A stretch of 64,000 nt of DNA from DAHUXD01 sp963736455. GTDB taxonomy: Bacteria; Acidobacteriota; Thermoanaerobaculia; UBA5066; Gp7-AA6. Where the stretch lies: the NCBI GenBank assembly GCA_963736455.1, contig CAVTON010000001.1:558001-622000 (forward strand), read 5' to 3'. The position numbers and the translations under genes were made by a program. Under the pieces are notes generated by a model. The model saw only the letters and a program-made list of their open reading frames with translations, ran no database searches and was not told where the DNA came from. Positions 27,936 through 36,474 of the stretch are shown piece by piece (within the stretch, counting starts at the first letter, position 1; each line of letters opens with the position of its first letter).

Positions 27936-29048
27936 GTGAGAATCGCGGTCCTCGGCGCCGCCGGCGCGATGGCGCAGGTCGTCCTGCGCGACCTCCTCGA
28001 GTTCGTGCCGGAGGTGGAGATCACGGCCGCGGACGCCCGTCCCGTCGCCGCGGCCGACCCGCGCGTTCGGGCCGCTGCGTTCGATGCGCGCGACGAGCCC
28101 GCGACGGCGCGCCTGCTCGAGGGCCACGACGCCGTCCTGAACTGCGTCACCTATTACTTCAACGTCCCGATCATGAAGGCGGCTCTCGCGGCGAAGGTCC
28201 CCTACGCGGACCTCGGCGGCCTGTATCACGGCTCCCTCAAACAGTTTGCGCTTCACGAGGACTTCGTCCGGGCCGGCGTTACGGCGCTCCTCGGCATGGG
28301 CTCGACCCCGGGAATCACCAACGTGATGGCCGGAGAGCTTTCCCGCGGGCTCGACGGGGTCGACGCGGTGCACGTTCGCGTCGGCTGCATCGATCGCGGC
28401 GCTTCCGGACCTCTTCCCATCCCCTACGCCCTCGACACCGTCCTCGACGAGTTCTCGCTCGAGCCGATGGTGTTCCGCGAGGGCCGCCCAAGCCCCGTCC
28501 CCGCGATGAGCGGACGCGAGACGATCGAGTTTCCCCCTCCGGTCGGCCGGGCCGAGGCGCTCTACACGCTCCACTCCGAGGTCGCGATGTTTCCGCGCTC
28601 CTTTCCCGCGCTCCAGGAGGCGAGCTTTAAGGTCGCCTTCGAGCCGGCCTTCACGGAGAAGATGCGCTTCCTCGTCGAGCTCGGTTTCGCCTCCCGTGAG
28701 AAAACCGCCGGGGGCGTATCGCCCCGCGCCGTTCTCCTCGAGCTCGCCGCCCGCCAGGAGACGCCGCCGGGCGAGCCCAACGACTGCGACGCGCTGCGCG
28801 TCGACCTTCGCGGGCGCAAGGGCGGCCGCCCGGTCGAGCGCCGGGCGGAGATGATCGTGCTCCCCCACTCGTCGTGGAGGATCGCCGCCGGAAGCCTCGA
28901 CACCGGGGTCCCCCTCTCGATCGCCGGACAGTTGCTCGCCAGCCGTACGATTCGCACGCCCGGCGTGCTGTGCCCGGAGACGGCGGTCCCGGGCGAGCTC
29001 TTCTTCGAGATGCTCGAGCGGCGCGAGATGCGCGTCCGCTGGAGCTGA
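27936..29048 (+). CDS. Saccharopine dehydrogenase-like oxidoreductase
   Basis: 370 residues from a GTG. The Rossmann motif is at the very N-terminus (IAVLGAAGAMAQVV), followed by ADARP, a DAVLNCVTYYFNVPIM block and YADLGG, as in the saccharopine dehydrogenase/lysine-6-dehydrogenase/carboxyspermidine dehydrogenase superfamily. LLGMGSTPGITNVMAG is also characteristic. NAD(P)-dependent. In this context it could act on a lysine or a polyamine derivative. It is followed after 22 bases by the aldehyde dehydrogenase, so the two are probably one operon with the aminotransferase upstream. Confidence 0.75.
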   Translation: MRIAVLGAAGAMAQVVLRDLLEFVPEVEITAADARPVAAADPRVRAAAFDARDEPATARLLEGHDAVLNCVTYYFNVPIMKAALAAKVPYADLGGLYHGSLKQFALHEDFVRAGVTALLGMGSTPGITNVMAGELSRGLDGVDAVHVRVGCIDRGASGPLPIPYALDTVLDEFSLEPMVFREGRPSPVPAMSGRETIEFPPPVGRAEALYTLHSEVAMFPRSFPALQEASFKVAFEPAFTEKMRFLVELGFASREKTAGGVSPRAVLLELAARQETPPGEPNDCDALRVDLRGRKGGRPVERRAEMIVLPHSSWRIAAGSLDTGVPLSIAGQLLASRTIRTPGVLCPETAVPGELFFEMLERREMRVRWS

Positions 29049-29070
29049 CGCTTTTCGAAAGGACGCCGAC

Positions 29071-30435
29071 GTGCCGATCGCCTCCGTCAATCCTTCAACG
29101 GGCGAGACCCTGCGGACCTTCGAGCCTCATGACGCCGCCGAGATCGAGCGCCGGGTGTCGCTCGCCGCCCGCCTCTTCCCCGGCTGGAGGGCGACGTCCT
29201 TCGCCGAGCGCGCCCGGCGCCTCTCGCGCGCCGCCGATCTTCTCGAGGCCCGCAAGTCCGAGTGGGGCCGCATCATGACGCTCGAGATGGGCAAGCCCAT
29301 CGGATCGGCGATCTCCGAAGCCGAGAAGTGCGCCTGGGTGTGCCGCTTCTACGCCGAAAACGCCGAACGCTTCCTGGCCGACGAGACCGTCGCGACCGAT
29401 GCCCGGCGCAGCTACGTCCGATACGAGCCGCTCGGCGCGGTCCTCGCGGTGATGCCGTGGAACTTCCCGTTCTGGCAGGTCTTCCGGTTCGCGGCACCGG
29501 CCCTCATGGCCGGCAACGTGGGGCTGCTCAAGCACGCGTCGAACGTGCCGCAGTGCGCCCTCGCGATCGAGGAGATCTTCCGCGACGCCGGCTGCCCCGA
29601 CGGCGCCCTCCAGGCGCTGCTCGTCGGTTCGGAACGCGTGCCGTCTCTCATCGACGATCCGCGCGTCACCGCGGTGACCCTGACCGGCAGCGAGGGCGCC
29701 GGCGTGAGCGTCGGGAGGGAGGCCGGGGCTCAGATCAAGAAGGCCGTGCTCGAGCTCGGAGGCAGCGACGCGTTCGTCGTCATGCCGAGCGCGGACCTCG
29801 CGGCCGCCGCGTCGACGGCCGTCAAGGCGCGCACGATCAACAACGGCCAGTCCTGCATCGCCGCCAAGCGCTTCATCGTGCATCAGGAGATCGCGGCGGA
29901 CTTCGAACGTCTGTTCGTCGAGAAAATGGCGGCGCTGAAGATCGGCGACCCGAGCGACCCGTCGGTCGAGATCGGCCCGCTGGCGACTCCCGCCATCGCG
30001 GCCGAGGTGGACGACCAGGTGCGCCGCTCGGTCGCCGCGGGCGCCCGCCTCGTCCTCGGCGGGAAGCGGCTCGACCGGCCGGGCAGCTTCTATGCCCCGA
30101 CCGTCCTCGCCGACGTGCCCGCGAACAGCCCCGCGGCGCAGGAGGAGATCTTCGGTCCGGTCGCGAGCCTCTTTCGCATGAAGAGCCTCGACGAGGCGAT
30201 CGCGGTCGCCAACCAGACGCGCTTCGGCCTCGGCGCCTCGGCCTGGACGCGGGACGAGGCCGAGCGCGAGCGTCTCATCCGGGACCTCGAAGCGGGCGCC
30301 GTCTTCATCAACGGGATGGTCAAGAGCGACCCGAGGCTCCCCTTCGGAGGAATCAAGAAGTCGGGCTTCGGCCGCGAGCTCTCGGCGCACGGCATCCGCG
30401 AGTTCGTGAACGTGAAAACCGTGTGGGTTGGCTAG
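29071..30435 (+). CDS. gabD: Succinate-semialdehyde dehydrogenase-type aldehyde dehydrogenase
   Basis: 454 residues from a GTG start. Aldehyde dehydrogenase features: PWNFPFWQVFRFAAPALMAGN, ALTLTGS-type cofactor loop (TAVTLTGSEGAG), the catalytic glutamate in LELGGSDAFVV, the catalytic cysteine in NNGQSCIAAKR, and EEIFGPVASLF. The length and N-terminus (no long leader) fit NAD(P)-dependent succinate-semialdehyde dehydrogenases. It would oxidise the product of GabT to succinate for the TCA cycle. The aldehyde specificity is inferred from the neighbours. Confidence 0.85.
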   Translation: MPIASVNPSTGETLRTFEPHDAAEIERRVSLAARLFPGWRATSFAERARRLSRAADLLEARKSEWGRIMTLEMGKPIGSAISEAEKCAWVCRFYAENAERFLADETVATDARRSYVRYEPLGAVLAVMPWNFPFWQVFRFAAPALMAGNVGLLKHASNVPQCALAIEEIFRDAGCPDGALQALLVGSERVPSLIDDPRVTAVTLTGSEGAGVSVGREAGAQIKKAVLELGGSDAFVVMPSADLAAAASTAVKARTINNGQSCIAAKRFIVHQEIAADFERLFVEKMAALKIGDPSDPSVEIGPLATPAIAAEVDDQVRRSVAAGARLVLGGKRLDRPGSFYAPTVLADVPANSPAAQEEIFGPVASLFRMKSLDEAIAVANQTRFGLGASAWTRDEAERERLIRDLEAGAVFINGMVKSDPRLPFGGIKKSGFGRELSAHGIREFVNVKTVWVG

Positions 30436-30477
30436 CCGGGCACCTTCGCTCCTGGCACGGTCATCCCCGAGCCTCTT

Positions 30478-30592
30478 GTCATCCCGAGGCGCGTGTTCTT
30501 GTCATCCCGAGGCGCGTGTTCCTGTCATCCCGAGGCGCGTGTTCCTGTCATCCCGAGGCGCGTGTTCCTGTCATCCCGAGGCGCGTGGGCGC
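30478..30592. repeat. Five tandem copies of a 23-bp unit from the palindrome's left end
   Basis: The unit GTCATCCCGAGGCGCGTGTT plus 3 more bases starts at 30478, 30501, 30524, 30547 and 30570. The fifth copy runs on into a full palindromic element, so only the left arm was amplified. Confidence 0.9.
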
Positions 30593-30656
30593 CGAGGGAT
30601 CCCTTTATGAGCCGCACCAGGACTCGAGAGGGATCCCTCGCTGCGCTCGGGATGAC
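30570..30656. repeat. Palindromic intergenic repeat, copy 2
   Basis: Same nested structure as copy 1: GTCATCCCGAG at the left, CTCGGGATGAC at the right, with an inner AGGGATCCCT pair. 87 bp. Confidence 0.88.
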
Positions 30657-30667
30657 AAAGGAATGAG

Positions 30668-30724
30668 CCGGGTGACGAGGGATGCCCCGGGTGATGAGAA
30701 ATGCCCCGGGTGACGAGGAACGCT
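30668..30724. repeat. Three tandem copies of a 19-bp unit
   Basis: CCGGGTGACGAGGGATGCC and two variants at 30668, 30687 and 30706; a fourth, weak copy follows. It resembles neither arm of the palindrome. Confidence 0.8.
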
Positions 30725-30748
30725 TCGGGCGATGACCATGGGCGCCGG

Positions 30749-32209
30749 TCAGCTCGGCAAAAAGCTCGCTCCCACCGTCTGGCTGATCCGCGCCATGACG
30801 TGCTTGATCTGCGTGTAGTCCTCGATCGCGTACAGCGACATGTCCTTGCCGTAGCCCGACTGCTTGTAGCCGCCGTGCGGCATCTCGGAGACGAGCGGGA
30901 GGTGGTCGTTGATCCATACCGTCCCGAAGCGAAGCTTCCGGGCCGCGTTGAGCGCTCGATTCACGTTGGTCGTCCAGACCGACGCCGACAGGCCGTAGTC
31001 CACGTCGTTGGCCCAGCGCAGCGCCTCGTCGTCGCTCGAGAAGCGCGTCACGGTGATGACGGGACCGAAGACTTCCTTCTTGACGATCTCGTCGGACTGC
31101 TTCGCGTCGGCGACGATCGTCGGCTCGAGCCAGAATCCCTTGCCGTCCCCCGCTCCCCCGCCCGTCAGCACGCGGACGTGGCCGGTGGCCTTCGCGCGGT
31201 CGAGGAATCCCGTGACGCGCCTGCGGTGCTCGGCCGAAATGACCGGACCCATGTTCGAGTCCTCGTCCCTGATCGCGCCGACCTTGAGCGACTCGACGGC
31301 CGGCACGAGCTCGCCGAGGAGCCGGTCGTAGACGCGATCGCTCGCATAGAGGCGGCAGGCCGCCGTGCAGTCCTGGCCGCTGTTGGCGAAGCCCGCCATC
31401 TTGATCCCCGGGATGACGAGCTCCATGTCCGCGTCGTCGAAGATGACGACCGGGGCCTTGCCGCCGAGCTCGAGATGGACCTTCTTGAGGGACGCCGCGG
31501 CCGTCCTCGCGATCTCCTTGCCGGTGGCGACGTCGCCCGTCAGCGACACCATGTTGACTCTCGGGTGGCGCACGATGCCGGCTCCGACCGGCTCGCCGTG
31601 GCCCGTGATCACGTTGAGGACCCCCGCCGGGAAGATGTCGCCCGCGAGCTCCATCAGGCGCAGCGACGTCAGGGGCGTCTGCTCCGACGGCTTCAGGATC
31701 ACGGTGTTCCCGGCCGCGAGCGCCGGCCCGATCTTCCAGATCGCCATCATCAGCGGGTAATTCCAGGGCGCGATCGAGCCGACGACGCCGACCGGCTCGC
31801 GGCGGATCATGCTCGTGTACCCCGCCAGGTACTCGCCCGCGGCCTTGCCCTCCATGCAGCGGCAGGCGCCGGCGAAGAAGCGCAGGTTGTCCACCATGAA
31901 GGGGACCTCGGAGCGCGCGAGGCCGATCGGTTTCCCGACGTTATCGGCCTCGAGCACCGCGAGCTCCTCGGCGTTTTGCTCGATCCGGTCGGCGAGCTTC
32001 AGGAGCATCAGGCTCCGCTCGCCCGGCGTCGTGTCCTGCCACGTCTCGAAGGCGGCCGCCGCCGCGTCCACGGCCCGGTCCACGTCCTTCTCCGTGCACC
32101 GGGGGACCTGGCCGAGGACCGACTCGTCCGCGGGACTGATGATGTTTTCAGACTGGCCTTCGACGGCGTCCACCATCTTCCCGTTGACGTAGTTCTTGTA
32201 GCTCTTCAC
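30749..32209 (-). CDS. patD: Aminobutyraldehyde dehydrogenase-type aldehyde dehydrogenase
   Basis: 486 residues from a GTG at 32209 with a good GGGAGGG site. ALDH motifs: SIAPWNYPLMMAIWKIGPALAAGN, NMVSLTGDVATG, the glutamate in LELGGKAPVV, the cysteine in NSGQDCTAACR, KKEVFGPVITV, and the C-terminal GYKQSGYGKDMSLYAIEDY. The last block is typical of gamma-aminobutyraldehyde/betaine aldehyde dehydrogenases. It would oxidise 4-aminobutyraldehyde to GABA with NAD. It lies downstream of the PotABCD genes on the same strand across a palindromic repeat. The symbol is a best guess. Confidence 0.82.
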   Translation of the reverse strand: MKSYKNYVNGKMVDAVEGQSENIISPADESVLGQVPRCTEKDVDRAVDAAAAAFETWQDTTPGERSLMLLKLADRIEQNAEELAVLEADNVGKPIGLARSEVPFMVDNLRFFAGACRCMEGKAAGEYLAGYTSMIRREPVGVVGSIAPWNYPLMMAIWKIGPALAAGNTVILKPSEQTPLTSLRLMELAGDIFPAGVLNVITGHGEPVGAGIVRHPRVNMVSLTGDVATGKEIARTAAASLKKVHLELGGKAPVVIFDDADMELVIPGIKMAGFANSGQDCTAACRLYASDRVYDRLLGELVPAVESLKVGAIRDEDSNMGPVISAEHRRRVTGFLDRAKATGHVRVLTGGGAGDGKGFWLEPTIVADAKQSDEIVKKEVFGPVITVTRFSSDDEALRWANDVDYGLSASVWTTNVNRALNAARKLRFGTVWINDHLPLVSEMPHGGYKQSGYGKDMSLYAIEDYTQIKHVMARISQTVGASFLPS

Positions 32210-32251
32210 GCGTCCCTCCCGATGTACTCGGGGCATCCTATCAACGTGAAT

Positions 32252-32337
32252 GTCATCCCGAGGAGCGCAGCGACGAGGGATCCCTTTGCTAGCCGCCGGG
32301 ACACTCGAAAGGGATCCCTCGCTATGTTCGGGATGAC
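32252..32337. repeat. Palindromic intergenic repeat, copy 3
   Basis: Between potD and the downstream aldehyde dehydrogenase. Outer arms GTCATCCCGAG and TTCGGGATGAC, inner pair AGGGATCCCTTT and AAAGGGATCCCT. Confidence 0.88.
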
Positions 32338-32370
32338 AACGATGACAGGTCTCGTGCGAATCATCCTGCG

Positions 32371-33435
32371 TTACTGCGCCTTGATCTCGGTCCAGTACTC
32401 GTCGAGGATCGTCGTCGCGTCGCCGATGTCTTCGACGAGCTCGCAGCGGGCGAGCGCCTCGTCCGACGGGTAGACCGCCGGGTCGGCGAGGATGTCCGGC
32501 CGGATGAACTTCCGGGCCGCGGAGTTCGGGCTCGCGTAGCGGATTCCATCCACGATCCGCGCGTTGACCTCCGGCTCGAGAATGTAGTCGAGGAACGCGT
32601 AGATGGACTCGACGTTGCGCGCTCCCGCGGGCAGGCAGATGCTGTCGATCCAGAGCGTCGCGCCCTCCCGGGGCAGGACGTAGGCGAAGCGCTTCGGGTT
32701 CTCGGCCACGACCTTCGCGAGCTGCCCGTTGTATCCGTGCGCGAACCACACGTCGCCGGCCGCCAGGATGTTCTCGTAGTCGCCGCTGTTGTACGTCTTG
32801 ACCAGCGGCTTCTGCTTCTTCAGCAGATCGGCCGCCTGCCGGAGGATCGAGGGATCCGTGCTGTTGAGCGAGTGGCCCTGGAACTTCAGGGCCACCGCGA
32901 AGCACTCGCGCATGTCGTCGAGCATCAGGATCTGGCCCTTGTTGCGAGGGTCGAAGAGCGGCGCCCAGCTGTCCTCGTCGCGGCCGGCCCTTTCGCGGTC
33001 GTAGCCGTAGCCGGTCGTGCCCCACAGGTACGGAAGCGAGTACGCGTTGTGAGGGTCGAAGCTTCGGTCGAGAAAGCGCGCATCGAGGTTGCCGAGGTTT
33101 TTCAGGCGGGACTTGTCGAGCGCCCGCAGCAGCTTCAGGTGGACGAGGATGCGGACCATGTAGTCGGAGGGCACGACGAGGTCGTAGTCGGCCACGCCCG
33201 ACTCGAGCTTCGCCAGGACGGCCTCGTTCGAGTCGTAGAGGTCGTAGCGGACCTGGATGCCCGTCCGCCGCGTGAACTCGTCGATGACTTCCTTCGGCAG
33301 GTACTCCGACCAGATGTAGATGTTGAGCTTCTTCTCGCCCGGCCCCGGGTACGGCGCCTCGCCCGCCCTCGGGCGGCAGACGGCCGCACCGAGAACGGCC
33401 AGCGCCGCCGCGAGCGCGACCGCGGGCCTCCTCAG
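32371..33435 (-). CDS. potD: Polyamine ABC transporter substrate-binding protein
   Basis: 354 residues. The signal peptide (AVALAAALAVLGAAVC) is followed by KLNIYIWSEYLPKEVIDEF, the hallmark start of PotD/PotF spermidine/putrescine-binding proteins. YDLVVPSDYMV and PYLWGTTGYGY also fit. There is no ATG, GTG or TTG near the signal peptide. The best start is a CTG at 33435 that overlaps the potC stop (CTGA) and has GAGAGGGGAG 5 bases before it. Periplasmic; it would deliver polyamine to PotBC. A cysteine ends the signal region, but the lipobox (AAVC) is not canonical. Confidence 0.88.
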   Translation of the reverse strand: MRRPAVALAAALAVLGAAVCRPRAGEAPYPGPGEKKLNIYIWSEYLPKEVIDEFTRRTGIQVRYDLYDSNEAVLAKLESGVADYDLVVPSDYMVRILVHLKLLRALDKSRLKNLGNLDARFLDRSFDPHNAYSLPYLWGTTGYGYDRERAGRDEDSWAPLFDPRNKGQILMLDDMRECFAVALKFQGHSLNSTDPSILRQAADLLKKQKPLVKTYNSGDYENILAAGDVWFAHGYNGQLAKVVAENPKRFAYVLPREGATLWIDSICLPAGARNVESIYAFLDYILEPEVNARIVDGIRYASPNSAARKFIRPDILADPAVYPSDEALARCELVEDIGDATTILDEYWTEIKAQ

Positions 33436-34361
33436 GACGTCTCCCCTCTCTCGACCGGCGCCTGCTGCAGCCTCTGGGCGATCACGATCAGGACGACCGT
33501 GACGGCGAGCAGGAGCGTCGAGATCGCGTTGACCTCCGGCGTCACGCCGACCTTCAGCATCGAGTAGATCTGCAGCGGAAGCGTCGTGGCGCCCACTCCG
33601 GCCACGAACGACGTGATCAGGTAGTCGTCGATCGAGATGGTGAACGACAGGAGCGCGCCGGCCACGATCCCCGGCGCAATCAGCGGCAGCGTCACCCTCG
33701 CGAAGGTCGCCCGGGGCCGCGCCCCCAAATCGAGCGCCGCCTCCTCGAGCGATCGGTCGAAGCCCGCCAGGCGCGCCCTCACGACGATCGCGACGTAGGA
33801 CACGCAGAACACCACGTGCGCGATGACGACGGTCGCGAGCGACAGCCTCAGCGACGCCGCGCCGAAGAACGTCACGAGCGCCGCGCCGAGGACGATCTCG
33901 GGAATGATCACGGGCAGATACAGCAGTCCTCGCGTGAAGCCCGCGCCCCGGAAACGATGCCGGCCGAGGGCCAGGGCCACGAGCGTGCCGATGACCGTGG
34001 CGATCGCCGTGCTCACGACGCCGACGATCAGGCTGTTTCTCACCGCGGAGAGGATCAGGTCGTTCTTCGCGAGGCTGCGGTACCACTCGAGCGTTCCGCC
34101 CTCCCAGACCGCGGTCTGGCGCGCGCGGTTGAACGAGAAGACGACGAGGATGCCGATCGGCGCGTACAGGAAGACGTACACGAGGCCGGAGTAGAGCGCG
34201 AGCCAGCGGCCGTTCCTCTTCTTCGGCGTTCGGCCCTCGGTGCCGCCTCCCTTGCGCCTCTCCGCCCTCGCGATGCTCGGCCGGAAAGACGCCGCGGCGT
34301 TCTCTCGCCGCGGTTCGGCCCGAGCGCCGACGCGACGTTCTCCCGCCGAGAAGCGCCTCAC
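33432..34361 (-). CDS. potC: Polyamine ABC transporter permease PotC
   Basis: 309 residues starting by GTGA overlap with potB. It has an unusual basic N-terminal extension of about 50 residues (EPRRENAAASFR, KKRNGRW) before the first of six membrane helices. The EAA loop that contacts the ATPase is EEAALDLGARPRATFARVTLPL. YAPIGILVVFSFN in the first helix is typical of PotC. It pairs with PotB to form the membrane channel for spermidine/putrescine. Confidence 0.9.
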   Translation of the reverse strand: MRRFSAGERRVGARAEPRRENAAASFRPSIARAERRKGGGTEGRTPKKRNGRWLALYSGLVYVFLYAPIGILVVFSFNRARQTAVWEGGTLEWYRSLAKNDLILSAVRNSLIVGVVSTAIATVIGTLVALALGRHRFRGAGFTRGLLYLPVIIPEIVLGAALVTFFGAASLRLSLATVVIAHVVFCVSYVAIVVRARLAGFDRSLEEAALDLGARPRATFARVTLPLIAPGIVAGALLSFTISIDDYLITSFVAGVGATTLPLQIYSMLKVGVTPEVNAISTLLLAVTVVLIVIAQRLQQAPVERGETS

Positions 34362-35257
34362 AGCAGCACGTCCTGACCCTTGCGCTTCGTGTAGAGCGTG
34401 TATGCGAACAGAAGCGCGAGGACCGCCGCCGTGAGCTCGAAGGCCACCGCCGAGCCGAACGGCTTGTTCCGGGCCACGGCGAACTGGTTTTGGATGAGAT
34501 TGCCCGCGAGAATCGTCTTCGCCCCGCCGAGCAGGTCCGACACGATGAACTGGCCGAGGCTCGGCACGAAGACGAGGATGATCCCCGCCACGACGCCGGG
34601 CATCGTCAGGGGCACGGTCACGCGCCAGAAGCCCGACCGCCGCGGCGCTCCGAGATCCGCCGAAGCCTCGAGCAGCGAGCGGTCGAGCTTCTCGAGGGAG
34701 GCGTAGAGCGGGAGGATCATGAACGGAAGCTCGCCGTAGATCAGGCCGATGAGGACGGCGAAGTTGTTGTAGAGGAGCTCGAGGGGCCGATGCGTGACGC
34801 CGGTCGCGAGGAGCAGACGGTTCGCCAGGCCCTCGGTGCGCAGGATGAACATCCACGCATACGTCCGGATCAGGAAGCTCGTCCAGAACGGAACGACCAC
34901 GAGCCCCAGCAGAAGATTGCGCCGCCGGGCCGGCGCCGTCACCGCGATGTAGTAGGCGATCGGAAAGCTCACGACGAGGCAGACGGCGGTCGTCACGACG
35001 GCCATCCAGATCGAGCGCCACGAGATCTGGAGGTAGATCGGATGAAACGACCTCGCGTAGTTGGCGAGGAACTTCCCCGAGGCCAGGTAGGCGCCGAGGT
35101 CCTCGATCGGCTTCAACCCTCCGTACGTGTCGCGCTGGGCGAAGCTGATGACGAAGAGGATCGTCAGCGGCAGGAGAAAGAAGAGTCCGAGCGTCAGCCA
35201 CGTGGGAAGGGCCAGCCACTCGCCGGCCCGGCTCGCCCTCCGGCGTCCCGGCGTCAT
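34358..35257 (-). CDS. potB: Polyamine ABC transporter permease PotB
   Basis: 299 residues, ATGA overlap with potA. Six membrane helices; an N-terminal PLTILFVISFAQRDTYGG block, TSFLIRTYAWMFIL, and the EAA loop EASADLGAPRRSGFWRVTVPL are typical of PotB/PotH. The gene order potA-potB-potC-potD is the usual one for spermidine/putrescine importers. Confidence 0.92.
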   Translation of the reverse strand: MTPGRRRASRAGEWLALPTWLTLGLFFLLPLTILFVISFAQRDTYGGLKPIEDLGAYLASGKFLANYARSFHPIYLQISWRSIWMAVVTTAVCLVVSFPIAYYIAVTAPARRRNLLLGLVVVPFWTSFLIRTYAWMFILRTEGLANRLLLATGVTHRPLELLYNNFAVLIGLIYGELPFMILPLYASLEKLDRSLLEASADLGAPRRSGFWRVTVPLTMPGVVAGIILVFVPSLGQFIVSDLLGGAKTILAGNLIQNQFAVARNKPFGSAVAFELTAAVLALLFAYTLYTKRKGQDVLL

Positions 35258-36372
35258 GGCGCCCCCGGAGCCGTCTCGATCATCACGGCATGACTGGCGT
35301 TCCAGCACAGGAACGCCCTTCCGCCGACCGCGAACCGCGAGCCCTCCTCGAAGGGCTTCTCGTTCTGCTCGTAGACGACGAAGCGCTCGCCGGCGGCGTC
35401 CTGGACGATCCAGAGGGTGCTGACTCCCTGGTAGACCCGATCCACGATCGCGACGGGAAGCGACGGCACTCCGTGGGCCGACAGATCGCGCGCCCGCAGG
35501 TCGAGCTTCTCCGGCCTCACGACGAACCGCGCCTCGTCGCCCGGACGCAGGCCTCCCGCGACCGGCGCCGGCACGGTCACGTCGCCCCCCGCCTTCAGCG
35601 TGATCGTCAGGCCGCCGGCCCGGGCCTCGCGCACGCGGCCGGCGAAGAAGTTCGACGCGCCCATGAAGTTCGCGACGAATTCGGTCGCGGGCCGCTCGAA
35701 CACGCGCGCGGCGTCGTCCATCTGCTCGACGCGGCCGCGGCTCATCACCGCGATGCGGTCGCTCATCGTCAGCGCCTCCTCCTGGTCGTGCGTGACGAAG
35801 ATGAAGGTGATTCCGAGCGAGCGCTGGAGGTGCTTCAGCTGGACCTGCACCTCCTTGCGGAGCTTCTGATCGAGCGCGCCGAGGGGCTCGTCGAGGAGCA
35901 GGACCTCGGGCTCGAGCGCGAGCGCCCGCGCCAGCGCGACCCGCTGCCGCTGGCCGCCCGACAGCTGGTGGGGGCGGCGCGTCTCGAATCCCGCAAGCTG
36001 GACGAGGCCGAGCGCCTCGGCGACCCGGCGCGCCTCGTCGCCCCGCGCCACGCCCCTGTACCGCATGCCGAAGGCGACGTTTTCCGCGACGGTCAGGTGC
36101 GGGAAGAGCGCGTAGTGCTGGAAGACCATGTTGACCGGGCGGCGGTAGGGAGGCGTCCACGTCACGTCTTCGCCGTCGATCGAGATCGAGCCCTCCGTCG
36201 GAAGCTCGAACCCGCCGATCATCCGCAGGAGCGTCGTCTTTCCGCACCCCGACGGCCCGAGCAGCGAGAAGAACTCACCGCGCCGGATGTCGAGCGACAC
36301 CGCATCCACGGCGGCGACGTCGCCGAAGCGCTTGGTCAGCCTCCGGATCTCGACGCTGTTCTCGGTGGGCAT
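35254..36372 (-). CDS. potA: Polyamine ABC transporter ATP-binding protein PotA
   Basis: 372 residues. Walker A GPSGCGKTT, Q-loop VFQHYALFPH, signature LSGGQRQRVALARAL, Walker B LLLDEPLGALD and H-loop FVTHDQEEAL are all intact. The C-terminal third (about residues 240-372) is a TOBE domain as in PotA. First gene of a four-gene operon with overlapping ends throughout. It powers import of spermidine or putrescine, the substrates for the catabolic genes around it. Confidence 0.93.
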   Translation of the reverse strand: MPTENSVEIRRLTKRFGDVAAVDAVSLDIRRGEFFSLLGPSGCGKTTLLRMIGGFELPTEGSISIDGEDVTWTPPYRRPVNMVFQHYALFPHLTVAENVAFGMRYRGVARGDEARRVAEALGLVQLAGFETRRPHQLSGGQRQRVALARALALEPEVLLLDEPLGALDQKLRKEVQVQLKHLQRSLGITFIFVTHDQEEALTMSDRIAVMSRGRVEQMDDAARVFERPATEFVANFMGASNFFAGRVREARAGGLTITLKAGGDVTVPAPVAGGLRPGDEARFVVRPEKLDLRARDLSAHGVPSLPVAIVDRVYQGVSTLWIVQDAAGERFVVYEQNEKPFEEGSRFAVGGRAFLCWNASHAVMIETAPGAP

Positions 36373-36386
36373 GGCGAATCTAGTCT

Positions 36387-36450
36387 GTCATCCCGAGGAG
36401 CACAGCCGACGCGGGCTAAGAAGGGGTTCCCTCGCTTCGCTCGGGACGAC
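36387..36450. repeat. Palindromic intergenic repeat, degenerate copy 4
   Basis: Starts GTCATCCCGAGGAG and ends CTCGGGACGAC, with a partly deleted and mutated centre (GGGGTTCCCTCGC). Located upstream of potA and downstream of the TonB receptor gene. Confidence 0.75.
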
Positions 36451-36474
36451 ACGGTCAGGCGGGATGACGCACCG

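Larger units (their letters stand above)
30436..30748. repeat. Gene-free 313-bp region made of repeats
   Basis: Between the convergent gabD and aldehyde dehydrogenase genes. It holds a series of 23-bp direct repeats, a complete palindromic element (30570-30656), and three 19-bp tandem repeats (30668-30724). I see no gene in it. Confidence 0.85.

Noticed and set aside
30478..30592. CRISPR array
   Set aside because: Units are contiguous 23-bp direct repeats with no spacers and no cas genes.
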